Assembly (NCBI RefSeq): GCF_009928425.1 | Contig: NZ_JAABNS010000001.1 | Location: forward strand, 2,480,001-2,544,000 | Direction of reading: 5' to 3' | Length of the DNA stretch: 64,000 nucleotides | From: Pseudarthrobacter sp. ATCC 49987 | Lineage (GTDB): Bacteria > Actinomycetota > Actinomycetes > Actinomycetales > Micrococcaceae | Shown here: positions 37,384-46,506 of the stretch, in pieces | Position numbering within the stretch: position 1 is the first letter of the stretch | Layout of the letters: every line of letters starts with the position of its first letter | The notes under the pieces: generated by a model | What the model was told of the DNA's origin: nothing | Databases searched by the model: none | Seen by the model: only the letters and a program-made list of their open reading frames with translations | Translations under genes and position numbers: made by a program

Positions 37384-39093
37384 GTGACTATCGAACCCAC
37401 TGAAAACACTGCCGCCCAGAACCCGGTTCCTGTGCGCCCGCACACTGCCATCGATGCCGTCGCCGATGCCTTCACGGACACTTTGATCCGGCTTAATCCG
37501 AGCTTCGCCACGGAACTCGGGCTTCCCGGGCACGAAACCGAATACCAGGACTTCTCCCCCGCCGGGCACGAGGAATTCGCGGCGGCCGCCCGCGAGGCTC
37601 TCGCCGCGCTGGACGGGCTGGAGCCGGCGGACGACGTCGACGCCGTCACCCTGGATGCCATGCGCGAGCGCCTGGGCCTGCAGCTGGAAATCCACGAATC
37701 CGGCTGGGACCTGGCCGAGCTGAACAACATCGCTTCCCCGGCGCAGGAGATCCGCGCGATCTTCGACCTCATGCCGACGGACACCGCCGCGCAGTGGGAG
37801 CACATCGCGGGCCGGGCACACAACGTCCCTGCCGCCCTGGACGGCTACATCGTGTCGCTGCGGGCCGCCAAGGACAACGGCAAGGTTGCCGCCGCACGCC
37901 AGGTCAGGATCGTGATCGAACAGACCACGAAGCACGCCGCGGAGGACGGTTTCTTCGCCAGTCTTGCTGCCAACGCCAAGACCGCGGACGGGCCGCTGCC
38001 CGAGGACGTGCAGTACAGGCTCGACGCCGGTGCTGCCGCCGCGCGCGTGGCCTACTCCCGGCTGGCCGGTTTCCTGGAATCCGAGCTGCTGCCCGTCGCC
38101 CCGGAGAAGGACGCCGTCGGCCGCGAGCGCTACTCACTGGCCTCGCGCGCGTTCCTGGGCGCCGCAGTGGATCTCGAGGAAACCTACGCCTGGGGCGTGC
38201 AGGAGCTCGACCGGCTGATCGCCGAACAGGAGCGCGTGGCCAACGAGATCCGGCCGGGCGCCACGATCGAGGAAGCCAAAGAGGTCCTGAACAACGACCC
38301 CGCGCGGCAGCTCAAGGGCACCGACGCCCTCCGGGCGTGGATGCAGGAGCTCTCCGACAAGGCCGTGGCCGACCTCGCGGGTGTGCACTTCGACATCCCG
38401 GAGGTCATGAAGACCCTTGAGTGCAAGATCGCCCCGACCGACGAAGGTGGCATCTACTACACGGGCCCCTCGGACGACTTCAGCCGCCCGGGCCGCATGT
38501 GGTGGTCAGTACCGCCGGGCGAGGACACCTTCACCACCTGGGCCGAGACCACCACGGTCTACCACGAGGGCGTCCCGGGCCATCACCTGCAGGTCGCGAC
38601 CGCAACGTACCGCCGCGAGCTGCTGAACAAGTGGCGCCGGAACGTCTGCTGGACCTCCGGCCACGGCGAAGGCTGGGCGCTCTACGCCGAGAAGCTGATG
38701 CAGGAACTGGGCTACCTCAAGGACCCGGGCGACCACATGGGCATGCTGGACATGCAGCGGATGCGGGCCGCCCGGGTGGTGTTCGACATCGGTGTCCACC
38801 TGGAGCTGGAGGTTCCCGAGCGTTGGGGGTCGGGCACCTGGACTCCGGACACGGGGCACGGGTTCCTCCGGCAAAACCTCGCGATCAGCGAGGGCCAGCT
38901 GAAGTTCGAGTTCACCCGCTATCTCGGCTGGCCGGGCCAGGCGCCGTCGTACAAGGTGGGCCAGCGGCTCTGGGAGCAGATCCGCGCGGAACTCGAAACC
39001 CGCCCCGGTTTCGAGCTGAAGGCTTTCCACACCAAGGCCCTCAACATCGGCTCCGTCGGCCTCGACACCCTCAAGCGCGCCCTGCTGGGGTAG
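37384..39093 (+). CDS. DUF885 family protein, putative metallopeptidase/hydrolase, 569 aa
   Basis: An all-helical protein of the DUF885 family, distantly related to zinc carboxypeptidases. The signature H394-E395-G-V-P-G-H400-H401 supplies the likely metal-binding His and the catalytic Glu. There is no signal peptide, so it should act in the cytoplasm. The GTG start follows a leaderless-type promoter. It lies downstream of the carboxylase operon but has its own promoter. Its substrate is unknown. Confidence 0.85.
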   Translation: MTIEPTENTAAQNPVPVRPHTAIDAVADAFTDTLIRLNPSFATELGLPGHETEYQDFSPAGHEEFAAAAREALAALDGLEPADDVDAVTLDAMRERLGLQLEIHESGWDLAELNNIASPAQEIRAIFDLMPTDTAAQWEHIAGRAHNVPAALDGYIVSLRAAKDNGKVAAARQVRIVIEQTTKHAAEDGFFASLAANAKTADGPLPEDVQYRLDAGAAAARVAYSRLAGFLESELLPVAPEKDAVGRERYSLASRAFLGAAVDLEETYAWGVQELDRLIAEQERVANEIRPGATIEEAKEVLNNDPARQLKGTDALRAWMQELSDKAVADLAGVHFDIPEVMKTLECKIAPTDEGGIYYTGPSDDFSRPGRMWWSVPPGEDTFTTWAETTTVYHEGVPGHHLQVATATYRRELLNKWRRNVCWTSGHGEGWALYAEKLMQELGYLKDPGDHMGMLDMQRMRAARVVFDIGVHLELEVPERWGSGTWTPDTGHGFLRQNLAISEGQLKFEFTRYLGWPGQAPSYKVGQRLWEQIRAELETRPGFELKAFHTKALNIGSVGLDTLKRALLG

Positions 39094-39112
39094 GTCCTGT
39101 CCCGCTGGTCCC

Positions 39113-39173
39113 GCCGAGGTGAGATTTCGCGCCCATGTCCTTCAATGACATGGGCGCAATCTCTCACCTCGGC
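39113..39173. terminator. Long hairpin between the DUF885 and symporter genes
   Basis: Arms 39113-39139 and 39147-39173 (about 27 nt each, a few mismatches) enclose a 7-nt loop. It lies 20 nt after the DUF885 stop codon and has no T-run. It probably acts as a transcription terminator. Confidence 0.65.
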
Positions 39174-39338
39174 GCAGGCCAGCGAGACAATCGCCACACC
39201 GGGGGCTGGAATATCTTCACAAACGGGCAGTCCTGCGGCGTCATTCCCGGGATTCCGCGGCCGTGCCTTAAAATCTGCCGCGTAACATTTCTCAACATCC
39301 GTTCGTCGTGATAGTTGCGCCGGTCCTAGCGTGTTCCA

Positions 39339-40790
39339 GTGAGCACTCAGACAAGCACCCCCGCACCCGCCGGAAAGACCGGCTTCCAGCTGCCCAAGTG
39401 GGCCGGCTCGTTCGGCTTCCAGATCATCGCCGCCCTGATCGTGGGCCTGGGCCTTGGCCTCCTGGCCAAGTACACGGGCAGCACCAAGGCGAGCCCCAAC
39501 GCCCTCGGCGCCACCCTGCAGACCATCGGCTCGAGCTACGTCTCGCTGCTGCAGACCGCCGTCGTGCCCCTCATCTTCACCGCCGTCGTCAGCTCCATCT
39601 CCAACCTGCGCGCCGTTTCCAATGCCGCACGGCTGGCCTGGAACACGCTGCTCTGGTTCGCCATTACCGCGCTGATCTCCGTGCTGATCGGCATCGGCCT
39701 GGGCGTGTTCCTGCAGCCCGGCGCCAACACGGGGATCACCCAGGAAGCCAAATACGCCGGCAAGTCCGGTGACTGGTGGGCGTTCCTGACCGGGCTGTTC
39801 CCGAAGAACTTCCTGGGCCTCGGCGCCAGCACCACCGTCACCGACGGCGTCGCCACCACCGCGGTGAGCTTCAATGTCCTGCAGATCCTGGTGATCGCAG
39901 TCGCCGTCGGCATCGCAGCGCTGAAGGTGGGCAAGGCGGCCGAGCCCTTCCTGAACCTCAACGCCTCTGCCCTCGCTGTCATCCAGAAGGTCCTCTGGTG
40001 GATCATCCGCATCGCCCCCCTCGGCACCGTCGGCCTGATCGGCAACGCTGTGGCGATCTACGGCTGGGACACCATCGGTTCCCTGGGCAAGTTCACCTTT
40101 GCCATCTACGTGGGCCTGGCCCTCGTGCTGTTCGTGGTCTACCCGGTCCTGGTCCGTGCCCACGGCCTGTCCGTCAAGCAGTACTTCTCCGGCGTCTGGC
40201 CGGCCGTGCAGCTGGCCTTCGTCTCCCGCTCCTCGGTCGGCACCCTGCCGCTGACCCAGCGCGTGACCGAACGCAGCCTGGGTGTCCCCCGCGCCTACGC
40301 CTCCTTCGCCGTGCCGCTGGGCGCCACCACCAAGATGGACGGCTGCGCCGCGATCTACCCCGCCATCTCGGCGATCTTCGTTGCCCAGTTCTTCGGTATC
40401 CAGCTCGACTTCACCCAGTACCTGCTGATCGCCCTCGTTTCCGTGCTCGGTTCCGCCGCCACCGCCGGCACCACTGGCGCCGTCGTGATGCTGACCCTGA
40501 CACTGTCCACGCTGGGACTGCCGCTGGCCGGCGTCGGGCTCCTGCTCGCGATCGACCCGATCCTGGACATGGGCCGCACGGCCGTCAACGTGGCAGGGCA
40601 GGCCCTGATCCCCACGATCGTGGCCAAGCGCCAGGGCATCCTGGACGAGGCACTCTACAACGCGCCGCGCACCGGTGACCCGTTCGCCGATGATGTCGAC
40701 GGCACGGTCAACACCGCCGCCGACCACTCCGCCGCCGCTGCTCCCGCAGGGTCGCCGGAAGGCCGCGAGCTGGCCGGCGCCAAGGCGTAA
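39339..40790 (+). CDS. Dicarboxylate/amino acid:cation symporter (DAACS family), 483 aa
   Basis: A GltP/DctA-type secondary transporter that brings in glutamate, aspartate or C4-dicarboxylates with Na+ or H+. It has about eight transmembrane helices and the family signatures: the Ser-rich hairpin SRSSVGTLP, KMDG in the TM7 region (normally NMDG) and DMGRTAVNV in the substrate-binding TM8 (normally D-R-x-x-T-x-x-N-V). The GTG at 39339 follows a TAGCGT hexamer by six bases, again without a Shine-Dalgarno sequence. A strong terminator follows the gene. The exact substrate is not deducible. Confidence 0.93.
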   Translation: MSTQTSTPAPAGKTGFQLPKWAGSFGFQIIAALIVGLGLGLLAKYTGSTKASPNALGATLQTIGSSYVSLLQTAVVPLIFTAVVSSISNLRAVSNAARLAWNTLLWFAITALISVLIGIGLGVFLQPGANTGITQEAKYAGKSGDWWAFLTGLFPKNFLGLGASTTVTDGVATTAVSFNVLQILVIAVAVGIAALKVGKAAEPFLNLNASALAVIQKVLWWIIRIAPLGTVGLIGNAVAIYGWDTIGSLGKFTFAIYVGLALVLFVVYPVLVRAHGLSVKQYFSGVWPAVQLAFVSRSSVGTLPLTQRVTERSLGVPRAYASFAVPLGATTKMDGCAAIYPAISAIFVAQFFGIQLDFTQYLLIALVSVLGSAATAGTTGAVVMLTLTLSTLGLPLAGVGLLLAIDPILDMGRTAVNVAGQALIPTIVAKRQGILDEALYNAPRTGDPFADDVDGTVNTAADHSAAAAPAGSPEGRELAGAKA

Positions 40791-40810
40791 CCCCTTGCGC
40801 CAGGCATGAC

Positions 40811-40847
40811 AAAAGAAGTCCCCGGGAGGTTCCCGGGGACTTCTTTT
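40811..40847. terminator. Rho-independent terminator after the symporter gene
   Basis: A perfect 17-bp stem (40811-40827 with 40831-40847), 3-nt loop GGT, with A-run and T-run on its two sides, so it can stop transcription from both strands. It separates the convergent symporter and secreted-protein genes. Confidence 0.95.
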
Positions 40848-40885
40848 TAGTTGCGCCGCATCAGGGAAGGCAGCGAAGGGCGGTC

Positions 40886-41449
40886 CTAGTGTCCGCCTCC
40901 GCCGATCACACCCTTCTCCACGGCCTTGGTGACGGCGTCTGCCTCGGCCTGGGTCAGGGAGCCGTCGGCGACAGCCTTGTCCAGCCTGGTCTTCAGCTCC
41001 GCAGCGCGGTCAGCCTGGGCCGCGGTCCGCAGCTCCTCCAGGGCCGCAGTGACCTTGGATTCGTCAATCCCCAGCGACGCCGCCAGGGACTTCGCCAGTG
41101 CCGCGTCCATCGTGGCGCGGTCGGGCATGGTGCCTTCGGCCGGCGGGGTGGTCGGCTTGTTGGCTTCGCGGAAGGCCTGCAGGGCCTCGGTCACCTTGGC
41201 CTCATCAACGCCGAGCTTCGCTGCCAGTGCTGCAGCCTGGGCGCCGCCCCGCTCTCCGCCACCGTGTCCATGTCCGCCGCGCATGCCCGGGCCGGCAGTG
41301 GTGCCGGGAGTCGCATCTGCCGAGGCGCTGGAGCTGGGGGTGGGGGTCGGAGTGGTGGCGGCTGACGCCATCCCGGTAACTCCCAGGCCGGCGCCCAGTG
41401 CCAGTGCCCCGGCCGAAATGGCGAGCGTCATTCTCTTCGTACGTGACAT
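40886..41449 (-). CDS. Secreted small protein with two LxVDExKVxxAL-type repeats, 187 aa
   Basis: A signal peptide is clear: a basic start (MSRTKRM), a hydrophobic core (about 8-24) and a probable cleavage after ASA near residue 30. Next comes a Thr/Pro/Ser-rich stretch, a Gly/His-rich patch (HGHGGGERGG), and two similar helical units (AKLGVDEAKVTEAL and ASLGIDESKVTAAL) before a third weaker one (DGSLTQAEADAVTKAV). I do not recognise a characterised family; similar repeat proteins occur widely in actinobacteria. The ATG at 41449 has CAGGAGA upstream. The His-rich patch could bind metal. Confidence 0.8.
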   Translation of the reverse strand: MSRTKRMTLAISAGALALGAGLGVTGMASAATTPTPTPSSSASADATPGTTAGPGMRGGHGHGGGERGGAQAAALAAKLGVDEAKVTEALQAFREANKPTTPPAEGTMPDRATMDAALAKSLAASLGIDESKVTAALEELRTAAQADRAAELKTRLDKAVADGSLTQAEADAVTKAVEKGVIGGGGH

Positions 41450-41662
41450 GTGCTGTCTCCTGGTCTGCAGCCTGGTGACGGCTGCGATTGGTGGTTGTCT
41501 CTTCCAAGACGTGGTTCCAGTCTCCGCCGGCCGCTTCGGCAGGAGCTGTTCGGAACCTTTCATCTTCCTGTGAAGGTTTGCGACGGCCCGGGCAGTTCAA
41601 CCGGGCCGGGTTTCCCGCGGCAGTTCCGGTCCGGAGCATCCGGGACTGGGTAGGCTCAGGGC

Positions 41663-42055
41663 ATGCTGATCGTGACCTCCAACGACATCCCCGGCCACCG
41701 GATCGACGCCGTCTTCGGCGAAGTGATGGGGCTTACCGTCCGTGCCCGGGATATCGGCGGCCAGGTGATGGCCGGTTTCCGCTCAATCGGCGGCGGGGAA
41801 CTGCCCGAAATGACCCGCATGCTCTACGAGAGCCGGCAACAGGTCATGGCCCGGATGGTCACGGAGGCGGAACAGCGCGGGGCCAACGCGATTGTTGCCA
41901 TGCGCTTCGACAACTCGCAGCTGGGGACCACCTGGACCGAGGTCTGCGCCTACGGCACGGCCGTGTTCGCTGTCCCCATCCCGGCGGGCGAACCGGGTGC
42001 CACCGGCCAGTCCGTTTTCCTGACGAAGTCCGGCGCGGATAAAAACTTGCCCTGA
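41663..42055 (+). CDS. YbjQ/UPF0145 family protein, 130 aa
   Basis: A small cytoplasmic protein of the heavy-metal-binding (YbjQ) superfamily, recognised from the typical start IVTSNDIPGHRI, the GGQVMAGFRSIGGGE segment, and the AEQRGANAIVAMRFD block. Members form homo-pentamers; their function is not established. The ATG at 41663 stands six bases after TAGGCT with no ribosome site, so the transcript is probably leaderless. It is slightly longer at the C-terminus than the usual 105 residues. Confidence 0.9.
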   Translation: MLIVTSNDIPGHRIDAVFGEVMGLTVRARDIGGQVMAGFRSIGGGELPEMTRMLYESRQQVMARMVTEAEQRGANAIVAMRFDNSQLGTTWTEVCAYGTAVFAVPIPAGEPGATGQSVFLTKSGADKNLP

Positions 42056-42076
42056 GTGCAAACATGCACGTAGTGT
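42047..42076 (+). promoter_or_regulatory. Promoter and palindromic operator of the tetR-mmpL pair
   Basis: TTGCCC (42047-42052), 18-nt spacer, TAGTGT (42071-42076), then six bases to the GTG. The palindrome GTGCA-AACA-TGCAC (42056-42069) fills the spacer, the classic site for autorepression by the TetR protein encoded next. Confidence 0.7.
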
Positions 42077-42082
42077 AATCGA

Positions 42083-42787
42083 GTGTCCACGTCTCCTGAA
42101 CTACTGTCAGTGCCATCGCGCCGCGAGCTGAATAAGGCCGCCACCCGGCAGGCCATCACGGAAGCGGCGCTCGGCCTGCTCCGTTCCAAGGGCCCGGGCA
42201 ACTTCACGGTGGAGGACATTGCCGAAGCCGCCGGAATCTCCCGCCGGACCTTCTTCAACTACTTCAGCAGCACTGAGGTGGTCATCGCCTCGGTGACCCA
42301 CGGGTTCCTGGACACGGCGCTCCAGCAGTTCCGGCTCCGGCCCGCCGATGAGCCCATCCTGGAATCTGCGCGGGCGGCCCTGGTTGAGCTCGCCGACCCG
42401 ATGACCATCGCCCCGCTGGCCGAGCTTTACAGCCTTGGCCAGTCCAACCCGCAGCTCAACCGGTCCGAACTGGAAGCGTGGGACCACTGCACCGCCGAGA
42501 TTATTGACGCCGCCCGGGATCGTTTCACTCAGGGCGGCGGCGTCGAGATCGACGAACTGTACCTGCGCGCCCTCGCCGGTTCCGTCATCTACTGCGGCAA
42601 AGCCGCAATGGATGTCTGGTTCGTGCGCTGCGGCGGCTCCCTCTCCGCCGAATCGCTTTCCACCCTTCGGCAACTCCTGATCGACTCCATGGGTCTGCTG
42701 GGCTCCGGATTCGCCAGCCCCGAGACCCACCAGTCCACTGTTTCGGCCAAAAATTCCACCGCCACCCCTTTCCCAGATCGGCACTGA
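42083..42787 (+). CDS. TetR/AcrR family transcriptional regulator, 234 aa
   Basis: An N-terminal helix-turn-helix domain (about 10-60: FTVEDIAEAAGISRRTFFNYF) and a ligand-binding helical C-terminal domain typical of TetR regulators. It begins with a GTG at a leaderless-type promoter that contains a palindrome, and ends 1 nt before the MmpL gene, so it most likely represses itself and the transporter until a ligand binds. The ligand is unknown. Confidence 0.92.
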   Translation: MSTSPELLSVPSRRELNKAATRQAITEAALGLLRSKGPGNFTVEDIAEAAGISRRTFFNYFSSTEVVIASVTHGFLDTALQQFRLRPADEPILESARAALVELADPMTIAPLAELYSLGQSNPQLNRSELEAWDHCTAEIIDAARDRFTQGGGVEIDELYLRALAGSVIYCGKAAMDVWFVRCGGSLSAESLSTLRQLLIDSMGLLGSGFASPETHQSTVSAKNSTATPFPDRH

Positions 42788-42788
42788 C

Positions 42789-45329
42789 ATGGCACTTTTG
42801 CTCTACCGCCTCGGCAAGTTCTCCTACCGGCACCGCTGGCTCGTCATCTCCGTCTGGCTTGCCGTGATGGTGGCCGTCGGTGGCGCGGCAGCTGCCTTCC
42901 ACGGCACCCTGTCCAACAACTTCCAGATCCCCGGCACCGAGACGCAGCAGATGGCGGACAAGCTCAAGAGCGAGCTCCCCTCATCCTCCGGCGGTTCGGC
43001 GAGCGTTGTGTTCGAGGCCAACGGCGCCCAGTTCAGCCCGGCCGGAAAGGATGCCGTCACGGCTGCGCTGGCCAAGCTCAAGACCCTCCCGGATGTCCAG
43101 GGCACGGTTGATCCGTTCGCCACCCAGGCTCAGCTGGACAAGGCCGCCGCCGACCTCGCCGCCGGCAAGGAGCAGTCCGCCGCCGGCAAGGCCCGGCTGG
43201 AGGCGGCCGCCGCCGAACTCGCCGCAGGAAAGGCCAAGCTGGAAGCTGCCGAACAGCAGATGACGGCCGCCGGAATGCCGCCGGCCGCCATCGAGGCGCA
43301 GCTCGGCCAGCAGAAGGCTGCCCTCGCCGAAGGCCAGGCCAAGCTCGACGCCGGCACCAAGGAACTGGAAGCCGGCGAGGCCAAGCTGGCTCTCGGCACA
43401 CGCCAGCTCGAGGCCTCGAAGGGCCTTCGGTTCGTCTCCGAGGACGGCAAGGCCGCGATCGCGCAGATCCAGTTCAAGACCTCCATCAACGGCCTCAAGC
43501 CCGAGGTCCGCCAGGAAGTCCAGGACATCGTCAAGGAGGTTTCCGCTGCCAATGTCACCGCCCTGCCCAGCAAGGAAATCAGCGAGGACATCTCCGAGCT
43601 CTTTGGCACCGCCGAGATCCTCGGCATCGCGGTCGCAGCCCTGGTCCTGATCATCATGCTCGGGACCCTGATCGCCGCAGGCCTCCCGCTGCTGATGGCC
43701 GTCGTCGGCGTCGCCGTCGGTGTGGGCGGAACGTTCGCCCTGAGCGGCGCCATGGATATGAGCTCCATCTCCCCGATGCTGGCGCTGATGCTCGGCCTCG
43801 CCGTCGGGATCGACTACTCCCTGTTCATCGTCAACCGGCATCGCGGCCAGCTGCTCGCCGGTATGGACCCCGAGGAGTCCGTGGCGCTGGCCACCGGCAC
43901 GTCCGGCAACGCCGTGCTCTTCGCCGGCCTTACCGTCATCATCGCCCTCGCGGCCCTTGTGGTCCCGGGCCTTCCGTTCCTGGCCGTCATGGGACTCTCG
44001 GCCGCCGCGACGGTAGCCGTCGCCGTCGTCGTTGCCCTGACTCTGACGCCGGCTGTTCTCTCCCTCGTGGGCCGCAAACTGATCTCCAAGCGGGCTTGGG
44101 CCAAGGCGGAGCAGCATAACGCCGCCCCCGGACACGAAGCCGAGGACCGCACGAAGGACGAATACCGCAGCAGCCACGGCTGGGGCGGCATCGTTACCAA
44201 CCACCCGTGGCTTGCCCTGCTGGCAGGGGTGGTACTGCTCGGTGTGGTGGCGCTGCCCGCGAGCCAGCTGCGGCTCGCCCTGCCGGACGCCAGCTCCGAG
44301 CCGGTCGCGTCGCAGGCCTTCAAGGCCTACGACGTCACCAAGCGGAGCTTCGGCGAGGGCATGACCGGCCCGATCATCGTGGTGGGCGACTTCCCCGAGG
44401 GGCTCAGCGCAGCCGAGGCCCAGGATAAACAGTTCGACGTCGCGGACATCCTGCGCGGGACCGAAAATGTCAGCGCGGCCGTGCCGCTGGCCCTGAGCGA
44501 GGACCGCCGCACCGCGGTGTTCCAGGTCATCCCGAAGGAAGGCCCCGCCAGCGCGAGCACCGTCCGGGTGGTCTCCGAACTCCGCGCCGAAAAGGGCCAG
44601 ATCAAGGACTCCACCGGCGTCAGCATCGGGCTCACCGGGCAGACCGCAGGCAACGTCGATGTGTCCACCAAGCTCGGTGACGCGCTGCCGCCCTACCTGA
44701 TGATCGTGGTTGGCCTTTCGCTGATCCTGCTGCTGCTCGTGTTCCGCTCGATCTGGGTGCCGCTGCTGGCCACGGGCGGATTCCTGCTCTCGCTCGCCGC
44801 CGCGTTCGGTGCCGTTGTCGCCGTCTACCAGTGGGGCTGGCTGGGGACCATCTTCGGCGTCGAGAACCCGGGCGCCGTGCTGAGCTTCCTGCCGATTATC
44901 CTGATCGGCGTGCTGTTCGGCCTGGCCATGGACTACCAGGTGTTCATCACCTCCGGCATGCGCGAGTCCTACATGCACGGCGAATCGGCCAAGCATGCGG
45001 TCCGCTCGGGCTTCAGCCACGCCGCCGCCGTGGTCACCGCGGCCGCAATCATCATGGTCAGCGTGTTCTCGGGCTTCATCTTCTCGCACCTGAACATGGT
45101 CCGGCCGCTCGGCTTCGCCATGGCCTTCGGTGTGCTGATTGACGCCTTTGTGGTCCGCATGACCATCGTCCCGGCCGTGATGTACCTGCTCGGAGAAAAG
45201 GCCTGGTGGCTGCCGCGCTGGCTGGACCGGATCCTGCCGGACGTGGACGTTGAAGGCGCCAAGCTGCGCAAACCTGCGGCCGCCCTCCCGGATTCCGTCA
45301 CGGACACCGCTGAGGCAACCGCCCGGTAG
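42789..45329 (+). CDS. MMPL/RND family transporter, 846 aa
   Basis: An inner-membrane RND-type exporter. The first helix (about 15-35) is followed by a large extracytoplasmic loop with an Ala/Glu/Lys-rich coiled coil (about 110-215, repeats of LAAGK-x-KLEAAE), then helices 2-6 (about 275-420), a second loop (about 480-620) and helices 7-12 to about 800. MMPL hallmarks are GLAVGIDYSLFIVNRHR and the second-half FGLAMDYQVFITS. It probably exports a lipid or drug, under control of the upstream TetR gene. A terminator follows it. Confidence 0.92.
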   Translation: MALLLYRLGKFSYRHRWLVISVWLAVMVAVGGAAAAFHGTLSNNFQIPGTETQQMADKLKSELPSSSGGSASVVFEANGAQFSPAGKDAVTAALAKLKTLPDVQGTVDPFATQAQLDKAAADLAAGKEQSAAGKARLEAAAAELAAGKAKLEAAEQQMTAAGMPPAAIEAQLGQQKAALAEGQAKLDAGTKELEAGEAKLALGTRQLEASKGLRFVSEDGKAAIAQIQFKTSINGLKPEVRQEVQDIVKEVSAANVTALPSKEISEDISELFGTAEILGIAVAALVLIIMLGTLIAAGLPLLMAVVGVAVGVGGTFALSGAMDMSSISPMLALMLGLAVGIDYSLFIVNRHRGQLLAGMDPEESVALATGTSGNAVLFAGLTVIIALAALVVPGLPFLAVMGLSAAATVAVAVVVALTLTPAVLSLVGRKLISKRAWAKAEQHNAAPGHEAEDRTKDEYRSSHGWGGIVTNHPWLALLAGVVLLGVVALPASQLRLALPDASSEPVASQAFKAYDVTKRSFGEGMTGPIIVVGDFPEGLSAAEAQDKQFDVADILRGTENVSAAVPLALSEDRRTAVFQVIPKEGPASASTVRVVSELRAEKGQIKDSTGVSIGLTGQTAGNVDVSTKLGDALPPYLMIVVGLSLILLLLVFRSIWVPLLATGGFLLSLAAAFGAVVAVYQWGWLGTIFGVENPGAVLSFLPIILIGVLFGLAMDYQVFITSGMRESYMHGESAKHAVRSGFSHAAAVVTAAAIIMVSVFSGFIFSHLNMVRPLGFAMAFGVLIDAFVVRMTIVPAVMYLLGEKAWWLPRWLDRILPDVDVEGAKLRKPAAALPDSVTDTAEATAR

Positions 45330-45361
45330 TCGTCACCGACTCCCCCATCAGGGATGGACAA

Positions 45362-45396
45362 GCCGCCCGCTGATCACCTGATCGGCGGGCGGCTTT
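45362..45396 (+). terminator. Terminator after the MMPL gene
   Basis: A 15-bp stem (45362-45376 with 45379-45393, one mismatch) and a 2-nt centre, followed by a T-rich end (TTTGTTG). Confidence 0.8.
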
Positions 45397-45510
45397 GTTG
45401 TGGGCGGGGTGCTGCCCCGGAGCGGTCGCGCCGTCAGCGGACGCGAGTGTGAATTTCCCGGGCTCGCCCGGCCCTCGGCCTGGCCCAGCGTGGTGGTGGG
45501 CCGGGCTGGG

Positions 45511-45546
45511 GGTCATCATGTTCGCGCCGCGGGGCGCCGGATGACC
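45511..45546. terminator. Candidate hairpin downstream of the DinB-like gene
   Basis: GGTCATC (45511-45517) pairs with GATGACC (45540-45546) around a GC-rich inner palindrome. It lies between convergent genes and would end the arsenic operon on the minus strand. Nothing else is seen in the gap 45330-45575. Confidence 0.4.
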
Positions 45547-45575
45547 GCTTACCGCCGCGGCGCCAGCAGGTGCTT

Positions 45576-46118
45576 TCAGGGCCGGTCCCGGCCCTCCGGG
45601 CGACGGAGATTCAGCTGCTTGGCGTGGAAGTCGAAGTGCAGTGTGGGGTAGGCGTAGACATCGTGAAGCGTCATGACGGGCTTGAAGAACGGGTCCCACC
45701 TGTCGGGGAAGGGCATTGAGCGGGAGAGCGAAGATGAGCTCTCGCGTTCCAACCGCCGCGTCAAGGCATTGATCGTTCGATCAAGTTTCCGGCCCATCCT
45801 TCGCCGGTTGTAGACGAGGGCGGCGGCGCGGGAGCCCCAGTAATTCACGACATCGAATGGTCGGGTGCCCGCGTTCAGCGCGGCGGCGAACCCGGTGCGG
45901 GCCGGCTTGGGGAGGCGGCTGACGACCCGGACCAGCGGCAGGAGAGCGCGGACAACCATGTAGCCGAAGACCATGTGGAACAGCAGCTCTTCGTTGGTCC
46001 ACCGTGTTCCGTTGCTTTTGCGGTGAAGATCCGCGGACGTTGTGCTCCCGAGCCAGATGTCCAGGTCGTGGACGGCACGGCGGTAGCCTGCCGTGATCTC
46101 ATCCCTTGTTGGCTCCAT
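45576..46118 (-). CDS. DinB-like four-helix-bundle protein, 180 aa
   Basis: Resembles the DinB/mycothiol-dependent maleylpyruvate isomerase-like fold: WTNEELLFHMVFGYM holds one candidate metal His, and the C-terminal YPTLHFDFHAKQL holds two more. In actinobacteria such proteins often use mycothiol, which is also the cofactor of some arsenate reductases, so a thiol-transfer role would fit here but is inference. The ATG at 46118 is chosen for the GGGAG eight bases upstream. It is the last gene of the long ars operon, 18 nt after the thioredoxin-like gene. Confidence 0.65.
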   Translation of the reverse strand: MEPTRDEITAGYRRAVHDLDIWLGSTTSADLHRKSNGTRWTNEELLFHMVFGYMVVRALLPLVRVVSRLPKPARTGFAAALNAGTRPFDVVNYWGSRAAALVYNRRRMGRKLDRTINALTRRLERESSSSLSRSMPFPDRWDPFFKPVMTLHDVYAYPTLHFDFHAKQLNLRRPEGRDRP

Positions 46119-46136
46119 GGTGTGCGCTCCCACGCC

Positions 46137-46463
46137 TCAGGTCCGCAGCCGGCCCCGGGGTACGACTCCGCGGACTGCTTTGCGGAGGGAATCCAGGTCC
46201 GGCTGTCCGGTGAATCCGCGCTGGCTCGGATAGACGCGGCACGTTAGGGCCGGCGCCGCGTTTGACGGGAAGAGATCGGTCCCATCAATGATGAAGGAGG
46301 GTGAGCCGTGGAATGACGCTGTTGCCGCGTCCTCGTCTGTGATGATTTCCGTGACCGTGAGCAGCTCCGGATCGATGCCTTCCAGCTCCAGTGCACTGGC
46401 GAACAGTTCCCGGGCCGAGCGGCTGTGAGGGCAGCCTGGAATGGTTAGCAGTTCAGTGTGCAT
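46137..46463 (-). CDS. Thioredoxin-fold protein with CPHS motif, 108 aa
   Basis: A small protein starting with a beta strand and C-P-H-S at residues 10-13 (LLTIPGCPHSRSARELF), followed by GSPSFIIDG, the cis-proline loop of thioredoxin folds, and a C-terminal helix. Only the first active-site Cys is present, so it is a monothiol type. Such proteins are common near mercury or arsenic resistance genes. It could reduce or carry metal-thiol adducts; this is inference from context. Confidence 0.75.
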   Translation of the reverse strand: MHTELLTIPGCPHSRSARELFASALELEGIDPELLTVTEIITDEDAATASFHGSPSFIIDGTDLFPSNAAPALTCRVYPSQRGFTGQPDLDSLRKAVRGVVPRGRLRT

Positions 46464-46506
46464 GGCCTCATTATGGCCCCCAAGATCATTTCGGGGCTGA
46501 AATCCC

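Noticed and set aside
38919..40727. 602-codon minus-strand frame over the symporter gene
   Set aside because: Composition-driven antisense frame (Gly, Asp, Gln, His-rich); the symporter motifs are on the plus strand.
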